A DNA stretch of 36,193 nucleotides, from contig JBAWVO010000029.1 of NCBI GenBank assembly GCA_037147235.1, positions 1 through 36,193 of the forward strand, in the 5' to 3' direction. The notes below the pieces were generated by a model that worked only from the letters and a program-made list of their open reading frames with translations, was not told the DNA's origin and did not search any database. Origin of the DNA: JANXQG01 sp037147235. Lineage in GTDB: Bacteria > Planctomycetota > Planctomycetia > Pirellulales > Thermoguttaceae. Positions 7,544-16,500 of this stretch are shown piece by piece. Position 1 is the first letter of the stretch. Each line of letters opens with the position of its first letter. The position numbers and the translations under genes are program-made.

Positions 7544-8430
7544 CAAGCCTGTTTCGGAAAGAGTTTCCGTAGATATTGCAGATTCCGACGATGGCTCTCG
7601 TCAAACCCTAACGGCTTCTTGCCGGAAACCTCGATCCACTGTTCAATTTGCAGCCAGCCACGATAGCCGATGGCATCCATGCCGCGTCGAACCTGGGCAA
7701 AATCGATTTTCCCCTCGCCCAGCAATATGCTGCCGCAGTCCTTGGCGTGGAACTCGCAGATGCGGTCCTTGAGCAGGGTGATTTCCTGCACGACATCGCG
7801 GCCGGCGACGTGTGCGTGGGCCGTGTCGAAGTAGGCTTTCACGGCGGGGGAGCCGATTCGATCAAGAATCTTCAAGTAATGCTCCACGCTGCACTCACCC
7901 TCCAGGCCGAGAACGACCCCGGCCTTTTCCGCTTTGGGGGCATGCTCTTTCAGCCGGCCTACGAAGGCATCGATCTTGCCGGCAGGCTGGAGGATATCGC
8001 TTTTGCCGAAGCAAGCCACAAGAATGATTTTCTGATTCATTGCCGTGGCGATATCGATTGCGGCATCCAAGATCGCCGGGGCGCGCTTGTCGGTAGCCAA
8101 GGGAAGACCGCCAAAGATGCCCAGGGCCAGAGAAGCAATCTCGACATGATGCTTTTGGGCAAGCGTCATAAATTGCTTTTGCCGATCGGGATTACGCATC
8201 GCCTCGACATTTCCCAGATCCACTTGGACACCATCCAGCCCGAGTCGCGCGGCGACCGCAAACGCCTCGGGGTTGTTGGCGCCCTTCAATTCCCAATCGA
8301 CACCGCCGATCTTAAAACCCTTGGCTGGGCTTTCCGGGCCATCGGCTGCCAAGAGCGGGCTAGTGACTGCTAGCGCGGTTAAGGCAGCGGCTTGCTTGAG
8401 AACGTCGCGTCGTGAAGTGCGTGTTTTCAT
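7543..8430 (-). CDS. Tat-exported sugar isomerase/epimerase-like TIM barrel
   Basis: A 295-residue protein of the xylose-isomerase-like TIM-barrel superfamily (AP_endonuc_2 fold). The N-terminus TSRRDVLKQ followed by an alanine-rich core is a twin-arginine signal, so it probably works in the periplasm. The usual metal ligands are in place: Glu177 in LEGE, Asp202 in FDTAHAH, His228 in FHAKD and Glu263 in IEQW. The substrate is unknown; a keto- or aldo-sugar released by the neighbouring hydrolases is a reasonable guess. Its ATG shares a base with the upstream oxidoreductase stop (TAATG), and its stop overlaps the xylanase start, so all are likely made from one mRNA. Confidence 0.87.
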   Translation of the reverse strand: MKTRTSRRDVLKQAAALTALAVTSPLLAADGPESPAKGFKIGGVDWELKGANNPEAFAVAARLGLDGVQVDLGNVEAMRNPDRQKQFMTLAQKHHVEIASLALGIFGGLPLATDKRAPAILDAAIDIATAMNQKIILVACFGKSDILQPAGKIDAFVGRLKEHAPKAEKAGVVLGLEGECSVEHYLKILDRIGSPAVKAYFDTAHAHVAGRDVVQEITLLKDRICEFHAKDCGSILLGEGKIDFAQVRRGMDAIGYRGWLQIEQWIEVSGKKPLGFDESHRRNLQYLRKLFPKQA

Positions 8431-9761
8431 TAGTACGGTTTCGTCCTACCGGGCATGGCGCAGGCATAGGTGCCGTCCGGGCGTGGCTTGACTGGCGTGT
8501 CCGCGTCCCAGGCAAGTATTTTGGGGGAGAGGTCTCGTTGCGAGTTAATCGCCTTGTCCCACCGAATGACTTGGCCCGAGTAAGTGGCCATGCGCCCCAT
8601 AATGGCCGTCATGGTACTCTTGGCCCCGTTATCGGCTTCGTTGTAGGGCTTACCGGCCAGCATGGCGGCGAAGAAGTCGTCCATTTCCTTCTGATGTCCG
8701 TCGGCTCCCACGCGCCAGCGGATCGGTTTCTGCCCGTTCACCGAGAGGAAGGAGTTGCCGACGCCGTTCAAATCAACCCGACCCTTGGTGCCGTGGGCGT
8801 GTTGCGAATAGTTAAATCCCGTTTCGTTGATCTGACGGCAGTAGCTGAACATTTTCAGGCCGTTGGCAAACGTGAACTCGACCGTGTGATGGTCGAAGAT
8901 TTCGCCGTATTCCTTGCCGATGCGAACCTGCCGGCCGCCGATCCCTTCGGCCTCGACAGGATACCCCTGGGCAATCCAATTGCCCACGTCGATGTCGTGT
9001 ACGTGCTGCTCGGCAATATGGTCGCCCGAGAGCCAGGTAAAGTAATACCAGTTATTGACTTGGTACTGAAATTCCGTCTGACTGGGTTGCCGGGGCCGAA
9101 TCCAGATTTCGACGGTGTTGAAGTAGACCCGCAGGAAATTCAAGTCACCGATGGCCCCGTCGTGGATCTTCTGGACCGCCTCACGATATCGGTCTTCGTG
9201 GCGGAGGTGGTGGCCCACGGAGACCAAGAGACCTTTCTTCTTGGCGTCTTCGTTGGCGGCCAGGACGCGTCGAACGCCCGGGCTGTCGGTCGCCACCGGC
9301 TTCTCCATGAAGACATTCTTGCCAGCCTTCACAGCCGCCTCGAAATGCGCTGGGCGGAAGCCGGGTGGGCTGCACAACAGCACCATGTCCACCCCGGAAT
9401 CGATCAGATTCTGATAGCTGTCCAGTCCGGCGAACCTCCGCTCGGGCGTCACATCAACCAGGTCGGGTTGGTCCTTGCACTCCTTGCGGATGTTTTTCAG
9501 GCTGATCTCCAGCGGGCCGCTGAAGGCATCGGCCATGACAACGAGTTTGAGCTTGGCACCGGCCGCGTTCTTCAGGGCATTGACGGCCGCCCCAGTGCCT
9601 CGGCCCCCGCAACCCACCAATCCAATCCGAATGATATCGCTACCGGCCGCATGGGCGGAGCGTGCCAGGCTCAAACCGCCCGCTAACATCGCGCCGGCTG
9701 TGGCCGACTTGGCAAGGAATTCGCGACGGGAAGTGAATAATCGTGGGGACTTAGGATTCAT
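8430..9761 (-). CDS. Tat-exported Gfo/Idh/MocA family oxidoreductase
   Basis: A 443-residue NAD(P)-dependent sugar oxidoreductase. I start it at the ATG at 9761 because the twin-arginine signal TSRREFL begins there and the A is shared with the upstream TAA stop (TAATG). Open frame continues 120 codons further upstream but only as a shadow of the neighbour. The Rossmann motif GLVGCGGRGTG is at 47-57 and the EKP motif, with catalytic-site Lys154, at 153-155. The C-terminal domain carries the beta-sheet typical of the family. Export with a folded cofactor fits the Tat route; glucose-fructose oxidoreductase is the known precedent. With the two isomerase-like barrels it may oxidise and rearrange sugars in the periplasm. 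Confidence 0.92.
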   Translation of the reverse strand: MNPKSPRLFTSRREFLAKSATAGAMLAGGLSLARSAHAAGSDIIRIGLVGCGGRGTGAAVNALKNAAGAKLKLVVMADAFSGPLEISLKNIRKECKDQPDLVDVTPERRFAGLDSYQNLIDSGVDMVLLCSPPGFRPAHFEAAVKAGKNVFMEKPVATDSPGVRRVLAANEDAKKKGLLVSVGHHLRHEDRYREAVQKIHDGAIGDLNFLRVYFNTVEIWIRPRQPSQTEFQYQVNNWYYFTWLSGDHIAEQHVHDIDVGNWIAQGYPVEAEGIGGRQVRIGKEYGEIFDHHTVEFTFANGLKMFSYCRQINETGFNYSQHAHGTKGRVDLNGVGNSFLSVNGQKPIRWRVGADGHQKEMDDFFAAMLAGKPYNEADNGAKSTMTAIMGRMATYSGQVIRWDKAINSQRDLSPKILAWDADTPVKPRPDGTYACAMPGRTKPY

Positions 9762-10705
9762 TACTTTTGGCTCCTGTTTCTCAGGTCTTTCATGTATTCC
9801 AGCGCAAGCTGAGTCTGGTTGTGGACGTAATCGATGCCTGCCGGCTTTCCATTCTCGATGCCCGGATGGCAGAATTCCCAGTCCATATAACCATCGTAAC
9901 CTGAAGCGATAAGTGCTGCAACGTAAGCAGGGTAGGCCACCCGGCGAGTCCAGAAGCGATCGTCGAAGTAACCTCCTCCCACCAACTCCACACCGCCGTC
10001 CGGCTTGCGGAGGAACTCGGCGTTGAAGTGCGAGTGGACCTGGAGCTTGCCCGAGGCTTTCACCATCTCGCGGGCATGTTCCGCCGACTCGGCCTCCGGT
10101 TCGATGTTGATGTCCATGCAAGCCTTGAGGGCCGGTGAGCCGACATCCTGAATCAACGACAACACGTCCTGATAGTTATTCACCACGTCGGGGCCGTGGT
10201 TCTGCATTGCCAGGACGATACCGTAGTCTTCTGCCACCTTGGTCAGTTCGCGGAGGCAATCGACCACGAACTGCCTGCGATCACCTTTCCAAAAGCCGTA
10301 TTGATTGTAGCCGTATGTCTCGTCGTAGGTCGCCAGACCGTCATGGAGCGTAATCCCTCGCCAGGCGGCGAAGATCTTGCACATCGGCACCCCGAGATCG
10401 TGGGCTAGCTTGATGCACTCCCTCACGTAACAGAGCATGGCCTCGCGATGAACGGGCACCGGGCTGGAGAAATCGCAATTCGGCGAGATTGCGGGTATGG
10501 GCAACTCGAGTTCACCGGAAAGGTCGCGGAGCCGCTTTCGATCATCCGCGGAAAGGTCCATCGGGGCCGCGTGGGGTCGCTCCGCGTCCAGTTCCACACC
10601 CTCCCAGCCTTGCTGCTTGGCAAGCCGCATCAGGCTGAAAACGTCCAAGGCTTCGCCGCGATACCAAATACCGCGATAGGTAATGCTGTAAATGCCGATT
10701 TTCAT
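9761..10705 (-). CDS. Cytoplasmic sugar isomerase/epimerase-like TIM barrel
   Basis: A 314-residue member of the xylose-isomerase-like TIM-barrel superfamily without a signal peptide, starting at the ATG at 10705. Candidate metal ligands are Asp198 (CMDIN), His224 and His226 (VHSHFN) and the Glu of DWEFCHPG. The first ligand, usually Glu, is Gln168 here (LAMQNHGP), so metal binding may differ from standard members. It overlaps the oxidoreductase start by one base. The SGNH esterase lies 115 bases upstream, beyond a double-hairpin repeat. The substrate cannot be told from sequence. Confidence 0.87.
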   Translation of the reverse strand: MKIGIYSITYRGIWYRGEALDVFSLMRLAKQQGWEGVELDAERPHAAPMDLSADDRKRLRDLSGELELPIPAISPNCDFSSPVPVHREAMLCYVRECIKLAHDLGVPMCKIFAAWRGITLHDGLATYDETYGYNQYGFWKGDRRQFVVDCLRELTKVAEDYGIVLAMQNHGPDVVNNYQDVLSLIQDVGSPALKACMDINIEPEAESAEHAREMVKASGKLQVHSHFNAEFLRKPDGGVELVGGGYFDDRFWTRRVAYPAYVAALIASGYDGYMDWEFCHPGIENGKPAGIDYVHNQTQLALEYMKDLRNRSQK

Positions 10706-10716
10706 GATTTGTCCTC

Positions 10717-10777
10717 GTAGGTCAGGCTTTCCAGCCTGACAGCGATTGTTAATGTCAGGCTGAAAAGCCTGACGTAC
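10717..10777. repeat. Double-hairpin repeat, family B copy 2
   Basis: The best-preserved copy: GTCAGGCTTTCCAGCCTGAC and, 14 bases on, GTCAGGCTGAAAAGCCTGAC. Each forms a hairpin with 7-8 base arms, and the outer edges GTAGG and CGTAC are also related. It sits between two genes of the minus-strand cluster and could modulate read-through or mRNA stability. Confidence 0.8.
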
Positions 10778-10820
10778 TGCGTATTCTGGTGGTGGTTAAA
10801 AAAACGGCTCTTCCGGTATC

Positions 10821-11573
10821 TCAATTTGGCCACGCCTCTTTCACCGCGCGGCTCCACTCGTCGGCCATCAGTTGATGGCCGGCCCAGCCCGGATGCACAC
10901 CGTCAAAAAGCCAGTACTCCGCGGGGGCTTGCTGGCAGGCATCGTCAAATACCTTTTGAAAATGAACCACGGGGAGCTTGTGCTTTGCCCCAAGATTCGC
11001 CACAATCTGCTGGATCTTCTTGACGGCCGCATCCCACTCTTTCCAGCGGGCCTTGGTCACGGAACCAGGAAGAAGGAACGGCTCGCAAAGGACGATCTTG
11101 ATGCTCGGCAGCGCGGTCTGCGTATCGGCGATCAACTTGTCGTAGGTCGCTTCAATTTCCGCGTACTTGATTTCCTTGTTTCCGGCGAGATTGAGCCAAA
11201 CATCATTTACGCCGATCAGGATGCTGAGCACGTCGGGTTTCAAGGCGAGGGTGTCGCCCTGCCAGCGTTTGACAAGGTCGGAAAGCTTGTTGCCGCTGAC
11301 GCCGCGATTGAAGAAGGCCAGTTTGCGCTCTGGAAAGTGCCCGCCGTAATTGGCGGCAATAACATAAGGGTAGCCATGTCCAAGGACGTGGTCCTGGTAG
11401 GCACCGCGACGGTCGCGGCCACCATCGGTAATCGAGTCGCCTTGAAAAAGAACCCGCGCACCCTCCCGGAAAATGGCCGGCGGAGCGTCGGCCGCCTGGC
11501 CCGAGGAGGAGACGGCAGCTAGGGCAGCGGCCAGCAAGACCAGGGCGGTGGCAAGGGAGATGGTTTTGGACAT
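10821..11573 (-). CDS. SGNH/GDSL-type esterase, exported
   Basis: A 250-residue lipase/esterase-like hydrolase of the SGNH superfamily, probably removing acetyl or other acyl groups from the polysaccharide. The start is the ATG at 11573, where a signal peptide begins. An in-frame ATG at 11633 would place 20 residues translated from a hairpin before it. Block I is GDSITDGG with Ser47, the block II Gly is Gly92, block III is GVND with Asn123, and block V is DGVHPGWAGH with Asp224 and His227. All four named residues are present. It lies 63 bases downstream of the fucosidase gene with a perfect hairpin between them. Confidence 0.9.
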   Translation of the reverse strand: MSKTISLATALVLLAAALAAVSSSGQAADAPPAIFREGARVLFQGDSITDGGRDRRGAYQDHVLGHGYPYVIAANYGGHFPERKLAFFNRGVSGNKLSDLVKRWQGDTLALKPDVLSILIGVNDVWLNLAGNKEIKYAEIEATYDKLIADTQTALPSIKIVLCEPFLLPGSVTKARWKEWDAAVKKIQQIVANLGAKHKLPVVHFQKVFDDACQQAPAEYWLFDGVHPGWAGHQLMADEWSRAVKEAWPN

Positions 11574-11601
11574 AAGGCGTTTCTCTCGCAAGAGATAGGG
11601 T

Positions 11602-11621
11602 GGGCCGAGCAAGCTCGGCCC
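11602..11621. repeat. Perfect 9-bp hairpin between fucosidase and esterase
   Basis: GGGCCGAGC, a 2-base loop, then GCTCGGCCC. It lies 15 bases past the fucosidase stop on the transcribed strand. There is no T-run, so full termination is doubtful; attenuation or mRNA 3' protection is possible. Confidence 0.6.
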
Positions 11622-11636
11622 CATCGACAGCATGGG

Positions 11637-13043
11637 TTAATTCGCCCGAATCTGTAGGCCGTCCGGCGTTCCCTTTTCCAGCTTTAGCTCGATCACGGTG
11701 AAGACCGGATCGCGCTTGTTCGCGGCGAGCGTCAATTCGGTCTTGGAACCGCTTTCCGTGACGGCAACCACATCGCCGCCAACCAGCTTCTTGGCTTCCA
11801 GGACCTTCGTGGGCAGGCGATTGAAGCGGAACTTATCGCCCTCCCATTGCCTGATGAAGAGGTAAACGGTATCGCCGCGATGTGTCGACATACCCCACTT
11901 CGCTTTGGCGAACGGGCCGCCGCGCGTGCCGTAGATGGCTTCGGAACGGGGCTTGATCCACTCGCCGACCTGCTTGAGCAGTTTCACTTGGCGTTCTTCG
12001 ATCTGGCCCGTGGGCATGGGGCCGATATTCATCAACAGATTTCCGCCACCCGCCGCACATTCGACGACCATGCCTGCGGTTTGTTCAAAAGAGTACATCC
12101 GGCCGCCGGGACAATACGACCATATTCCGCCGACGAGCGTCATGCACGATTCCCAATCGTTGCGAAGGTCCATGGCGCCGATCGATTGTTCGGGAGTGCC
12201 GAAATCGCCCCGGGTGGCCTTTAAGATCTCGGGCGTGGGACGGCGATCCTCACGCGAGACGGGCCCGCAGAACGCGGCGGCGCGGCTGTTCACGATCAAA
12301 TGCGGTTGGAGACGATACATCATGGAAAACAGTTCGTCAAACCGCCACTTACCCCAGTCGCGCCCGCCGACATGGTCGAACCACATCACGTCGACCTTGC
12401 CGTAGTTGGTCAGAAGTTCCTCAACCTGGCCGCGATAGAATGCGTCGTATTTCTTGTTGTCGCCGACGAGATAATCGGGGTGATACCAGTCGCGCGTGGA
12501 GTAGTAGAGGCCCAATTTCATGCCGCGCTTATGGCAGGCGTCGGCAAATTGCTTGATGATGTCCTTCTTGTACGGCGTGTAGGCGATGCTGTGCTCCGAC
12601 AGCTTGGTGTCGAACATCGAGAAGCCATCGTGGTGCTTGCAGATGAGGACCATGTACTTCATGCCCGCGTCTTCGGCAATCTTAACAAACTCGTCGGCGT
12701 TGAATTTCACCGGATCGAACCGCTTATAGAGGTTGTCGTAGACGGGATCCATTTTGTGCGTGTTCTGCACACCCTTAATGTCCCACGGCTTATCGCCGCC
12801 CCGGCTCCAACTGAGATCCTTGCCGGTCAGCGAGCAGGGCCCCCAATGCACGAACATGCCGTACTTGGCGTCCCGCCACCATTTCATGCGCTCGTCGCGC
12901 TGCTTGGAGGTTTCTTTAAGCTGCGGTACGCCGCTGAGGTCAACGGTTTCCGCACCTATGGCCGGCATGGCCGTACCGGCAAGAAAAGCCAGGGTCATCA
13001 ACAACCCGGCAACCACGCCGCCTTGATTCATTCGATTACGCAT
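11637..13043 (-). CDS. GH29 alpha-L-fucosidase, exported
   Basis: A 468-residue retaining glycosidase that would release terminal L-fucose from branched glycans. The N-terminus has a signal peptide ending near residue 31. GH29 hallmarks follow: YGMFVHWGPCS (61-71), the active-site CKHHDGFSMFD (135-145), YYSTRDWYHPD (180-190) and the nucleophile Asp223 in VMWFDHVGG. The general acid/base is poorly conserved in this family and I do not assign it. The start is the ATG at 13043 with GAAGAAG upstream; the ATG at 13031 is an alternative. It is the first gene of the minus-strand cluster and diverges from the GH127-GH2 gene. A two-residue variant of the nucleophile motif is common in the family. Confidence 0.93.
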   Translation of the reverse strand: MRNRMNQGGVVAGLLMTLAFLAGTAMPAIGAETVDLSGVPQLKETSKQRDERMKWWRDAKYGMFVHWGPCSLTGKDLSWSRGGDKPWDIKGVQNTHKMDPVYDNLYKRFDPVKFNADEFVKIAEDAGMKYMVLICKHHDGFSMFDTKLSEHSIAYTPYKKDIIKQFADACHKRGMKLGLYYSTRDWYHPDYLVGDNKKYDAFYRGQVEELLTNYGKVDVMWFDHVGGRDWGKWRFDELFSMMYRLQPHLIVNSRAAAFCGPVSREDRRPTPEILKATRGDFGTPEQSIGAMDLRNDWESCMTLVGGIWSYCPGGRMYSFEQTAGMVVECAAGGGNLLMNIGPMPTGQIEERQVKLLKQVGEWIKPRSEAIYGTRGGPFAKAKWGMSTHRGDTVYLFIRQWEGDKFRFNRLPTKVLEAKKLVGGDVVAVTESGSKTELTLAANKRDPVFTVIELKLEKGTPDGLQIRAN

Positions 13044-13500
13044 TCGACTTCTTCCTTCATTTCAATAGAGGTGTGACTGGATTTACCCAAAAATGGCGTC
13101 CACTCATGGTTTTCGGAGGGCATATCGCCCAGGGAGCATACCCCCTCCGCCATTTTCAGGCTAGATACCATTATTCTTGCTCCACGAGCTTCTGTCAAGA
13201 TGGGTGTCGGGGCAAGATGGGCTGTTAAGATGGGTAATTTTCCTTTTCCTGGCAGGAACTGGTTGACGCGGCTACCCTCCGTGGTTTATGCTCATGATCT
13301 ATGAGGTGTGGCTCGGTCAGAGACCGGCCACAACAATCCATGTTCGGCGAGGGTCTCCCGACCCCGCCGAAAGGTCGGTCAGAGACCGGCCACAACAAGG
13401 AATATCAAGTAGGTCAGGCTTTCCAGCCTGACTTTGTCCCAGATCGCGGTCAGGCTAGAAAGCCTGACCCACGACAATTTTATTTAGACAAGGACCTTCC
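13044..13500. other. Divergent intergenic region with repeats
   Basis: This 457-base space must hold the promoters of both carbohydrate operons. It contains AAGATGGG three times around 13197-13242 and then a block of palindromes. These are family A copies at 13306-13334 and 13373-13396 (partial), the TTCGGCGAGGGTCTCCCGAC palindrome at 13342-13370, and a family B double hairpin at 13409-13475. A weak -35-like TTGACG sits at 13263 with TATGCT 18 bases later. I see no riboswitch or transcription-factor site I can name. Confidence 0.6.
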
Positions 13501-16500
13501 ATGCGTATCCTTCCATCAGCGTTATTCGCTTTCGTCTTGACCCTTGCGAGTACTGCGGCAGCAGCCGATGCACAGCCACGGCAAGGGCTTCGTGAAGTAC
13601 CCAGCGCGGCCGTGAATCTCGTCGGAGGATTCTGGGGTCCTCGCCTGAAAATCCACCATGAGGTGACGATCCCCCATGCCTTGGACTGCTTGGAGAAGGA
13701 CGGGCACGTGACGAATTTCGACAAAGCGGCAAAGGCAGAAAGTGGGCAAAAGCCCAGCGGACATCCCGCCTTCGACTCCGATCTGTACAAGGCACTCGAA
13801 GGCGCGTTGCTTTCACTCCAGCGTCACGACGATGGCAAATTGCGAGAGCGCGTAGACGGCATTCTCAACCGCATCCTGGCGGCGCAACAGAAGGACGGGT
13901 TTTTGATCTCGTACTTCATTCTCAAGGACCAGGATCAGCGATGGAAGGACCTGCGGCTCATGCACCCAATGTACAACGCGGGGCACTTCTTCGAGATGGC
14001 CGTCGAACATTATCGCCTGACCGGCGATCCCAAGGCACTCGATGCCGCCAAGCGGTTTGCCGACCATATCGACACGATCTTCGGGCCCGGCAAACGCTAC
14101 GATGTCGATGGGCACCAGGAAGTCGAGTTGGCACTGGTCAAACTGTATCGTGCCACCGGCGAGAAGCGGTATCTCGATTTGGCGAAATTCTTCCTCGACG
14201 AGCGCGGTTATGTTCATGGAACGGAACACAAACTCTTCGACCCCAAAACAGCCATCGCGCCGGTACAGCCCGAGGGTGTTCTGACACCGGAGCAACGCCG
14301 CGAGTTTTGGCACGACCAACTGCGACTCCGCAACGGCCGGATGCAGGACCACAAACCGGTCATTGAGCAGCATGAGGCAGTCGGCCACGCCGTGCGGGCC
14401 GGGTATATGTATGCGGCCATGGCCGACATGGTTCGCTTCATGGACGCCCCCGGCTACGAAAAAGCCCTGGATGACCTCTGGAGCGACGTGGTCGGCCGAA
14501 AGATGTATGTCACCGGCGGCATCGGCAGCGGCCAGTACGACGACGAAGGTTTTGGCGATCCGTACCTGCTGCCCAACGATTCCGCCTATTGCGAATCGTG
14601 CGCGGCCATCGCCCACGTACTCTGGCAGCACCGCATGAATCTGCTCAAGGGACAGGCCAAGTATGCCGACGTGATGGAACTTGCCCTCTACAACGGGGTA
14701 CTCTCGGGGATCTCGCTTTCCGGCGACCAGTTCTTCTACCAGAACCCCTTGACCAGCGAGAAAGGCGAACGCCGAAAAAAGTGGATTGGACTCTCCTGCT
14801 GCCCGACCAACATGGCCCGCATTATTCCGCAGGTCGGCGGCTTGGCATACGCGGTCGGCAAGCGGCAGGCCTACGTCAACCTGTACGTGGCCGGCGAGGC
14901 CACACTCAAGATCGACGAGGGGGCAACCGTCAAGCTGAACCAGCAAACCGATTACCCGTGGAACGGCCGTATCCGAATCACGGTCACACCGGATCAGGCG
15001 TCCGAATTCACGTTATGCCTGCGGGTTCCAGGTTGGGCGATGGGCCGGCCTGTTCCCAGCGATCTGTACCATTATTGTAGTGTAGTCGGGAAAAAGGACG
15101 CAGGCGAGACGCCTGCACCACAAAAGGACGCAGGCGGGACGCCTACGCTACAAGTCAACGGCCAGTTGGCCGATGTCGCGCCACAGCAGGACGGCTACTT
15201 GCATCTGCAACGTCGTTGGCAGGCTGGCGACGTGGTGGAATTGGACCTGCCCATGCCGGTCCAGCGGGTCCATGCCCACGAGAAAATGAAGGAAAACCAG
15301 GGGAAGGTGGCCTTGATGCGCGGCCCGATCGTCTATTGCCTTGAAGCGGTCGATCAGCCGGCGGGCGTGAAACTTTCCCAACTGCGACTGGCGGGGGATG
15401 CCGACTTACGAGCGGAGCATCGGCCGGAACTCCTGGGTGGCGTAATCGTCGTGCAAGGTAATGCTCTGGCCGACGCCGATCGTCCGGTCATGATGACCGC
15501 CGTGCCGTACTGCGCTTGGGCAAATCGAGATAAGTTAGCGATGCGCGTGTGGATCGACGAAGCCCCTGCGAAGGGCGTGCAAGCGGCGAAACCAAGCCCT
15601 TTGCAAGCCCAGAGACATCCCACCGCGGAAAACGGCCGCCGGGTGGTTTCACTCGACGGAACGTGGGAAATTTCCGAAGGGTCGATGACGGCAAGCACCA
15701 ACCACTTCGAGCATAAGGTTCCCGTTCCCGGGTTGGTCGATATGGCCCAGCCGGCATTCGCCGAAGTGGGCGTTAAGAGCAAACTGCGCGAGGCATTTTG
15801 GTATCGCCGCACGTTCCGTGTCGAGGATCCCATTCCAGCCGTGGCACTCCTGAAGGTCCACAAAGCGATGTTCGGCACGCGGGTCATCCTTAACGGGAAA
15901 CCGCTGGGCGATCACCTGCCGTGCTTCACGCCGGGAATCTTCGATGCCCGCTCTGCGCTGCGTGTCGGCGACAATGAGATTCTCATCCGTGTCGGTGCGT
16001 TCCGCGAAAGTGTTCCGCGGCCGATTCCTGACGGTTGGGACTACGAAAAAACCAAGTTCATTCCGGGCATCTACGATTCCGTGGAGTTGATCCTGAGCGG
16101 TTCTCCGCACATTGCCCGCGTTCAGGCCGTGCCGGACATCGAGAAGAAGTCGGTCACGGTCCATGCCTGGCTGCGGCCGTCGGATTCTTCTGCCGCGGTG
16201 AAGCTCAAGTTTACGGTTCGCGAGGCCAAAAGTGGTCAGATTGCAGGGGAGGGAGAATGTGAGATCCCGGCCGCCGGCAGCGGCGTGGAGCGCAGCGGCC
16301 AGGTGCCCATCGCCCTTCGTGATTGCCGCCTCTGGTCACCTGAAAGCCCGTTTCTTTATGAACTGGAGGTCCGCAGCGAAGCCGACGTTTGCCAGACTCG
16401 TTTTGGCATGAGGTCCTTCCGACTGGACCCGGCCACGGGACGGGCCGTGTTGAATGGGCGGCCTTACTTCATGCGAGGCAGTAACTTCACGCTCTATCGC

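Noticed and set aside
8412..9686. Plus-strand frame of 424 codons opposite the Gfo/Idh/MocA gene
   Set aside because: Shadow of a well-supported gene; no family pattern and no ribosome site.
9762..10121. N-terminal extension of the oxidoreductase by 120 codons
   Set aside because: It overlaps the isomerase gene in another frame, and the twin-arginine signal starts at 9761.
13306..13396. Possible CRISPR or attachment-site pair
   Set aside because: The repeats are palindromes also found singly across the window, with a different palindrome between them and no integrase gene.
13813..14946. Minus-strand frame of 377 codons opposite the GH127 domain
   Set aside because: Shadow; the plus strand carries the GH127 catalytic residues in the expected order.
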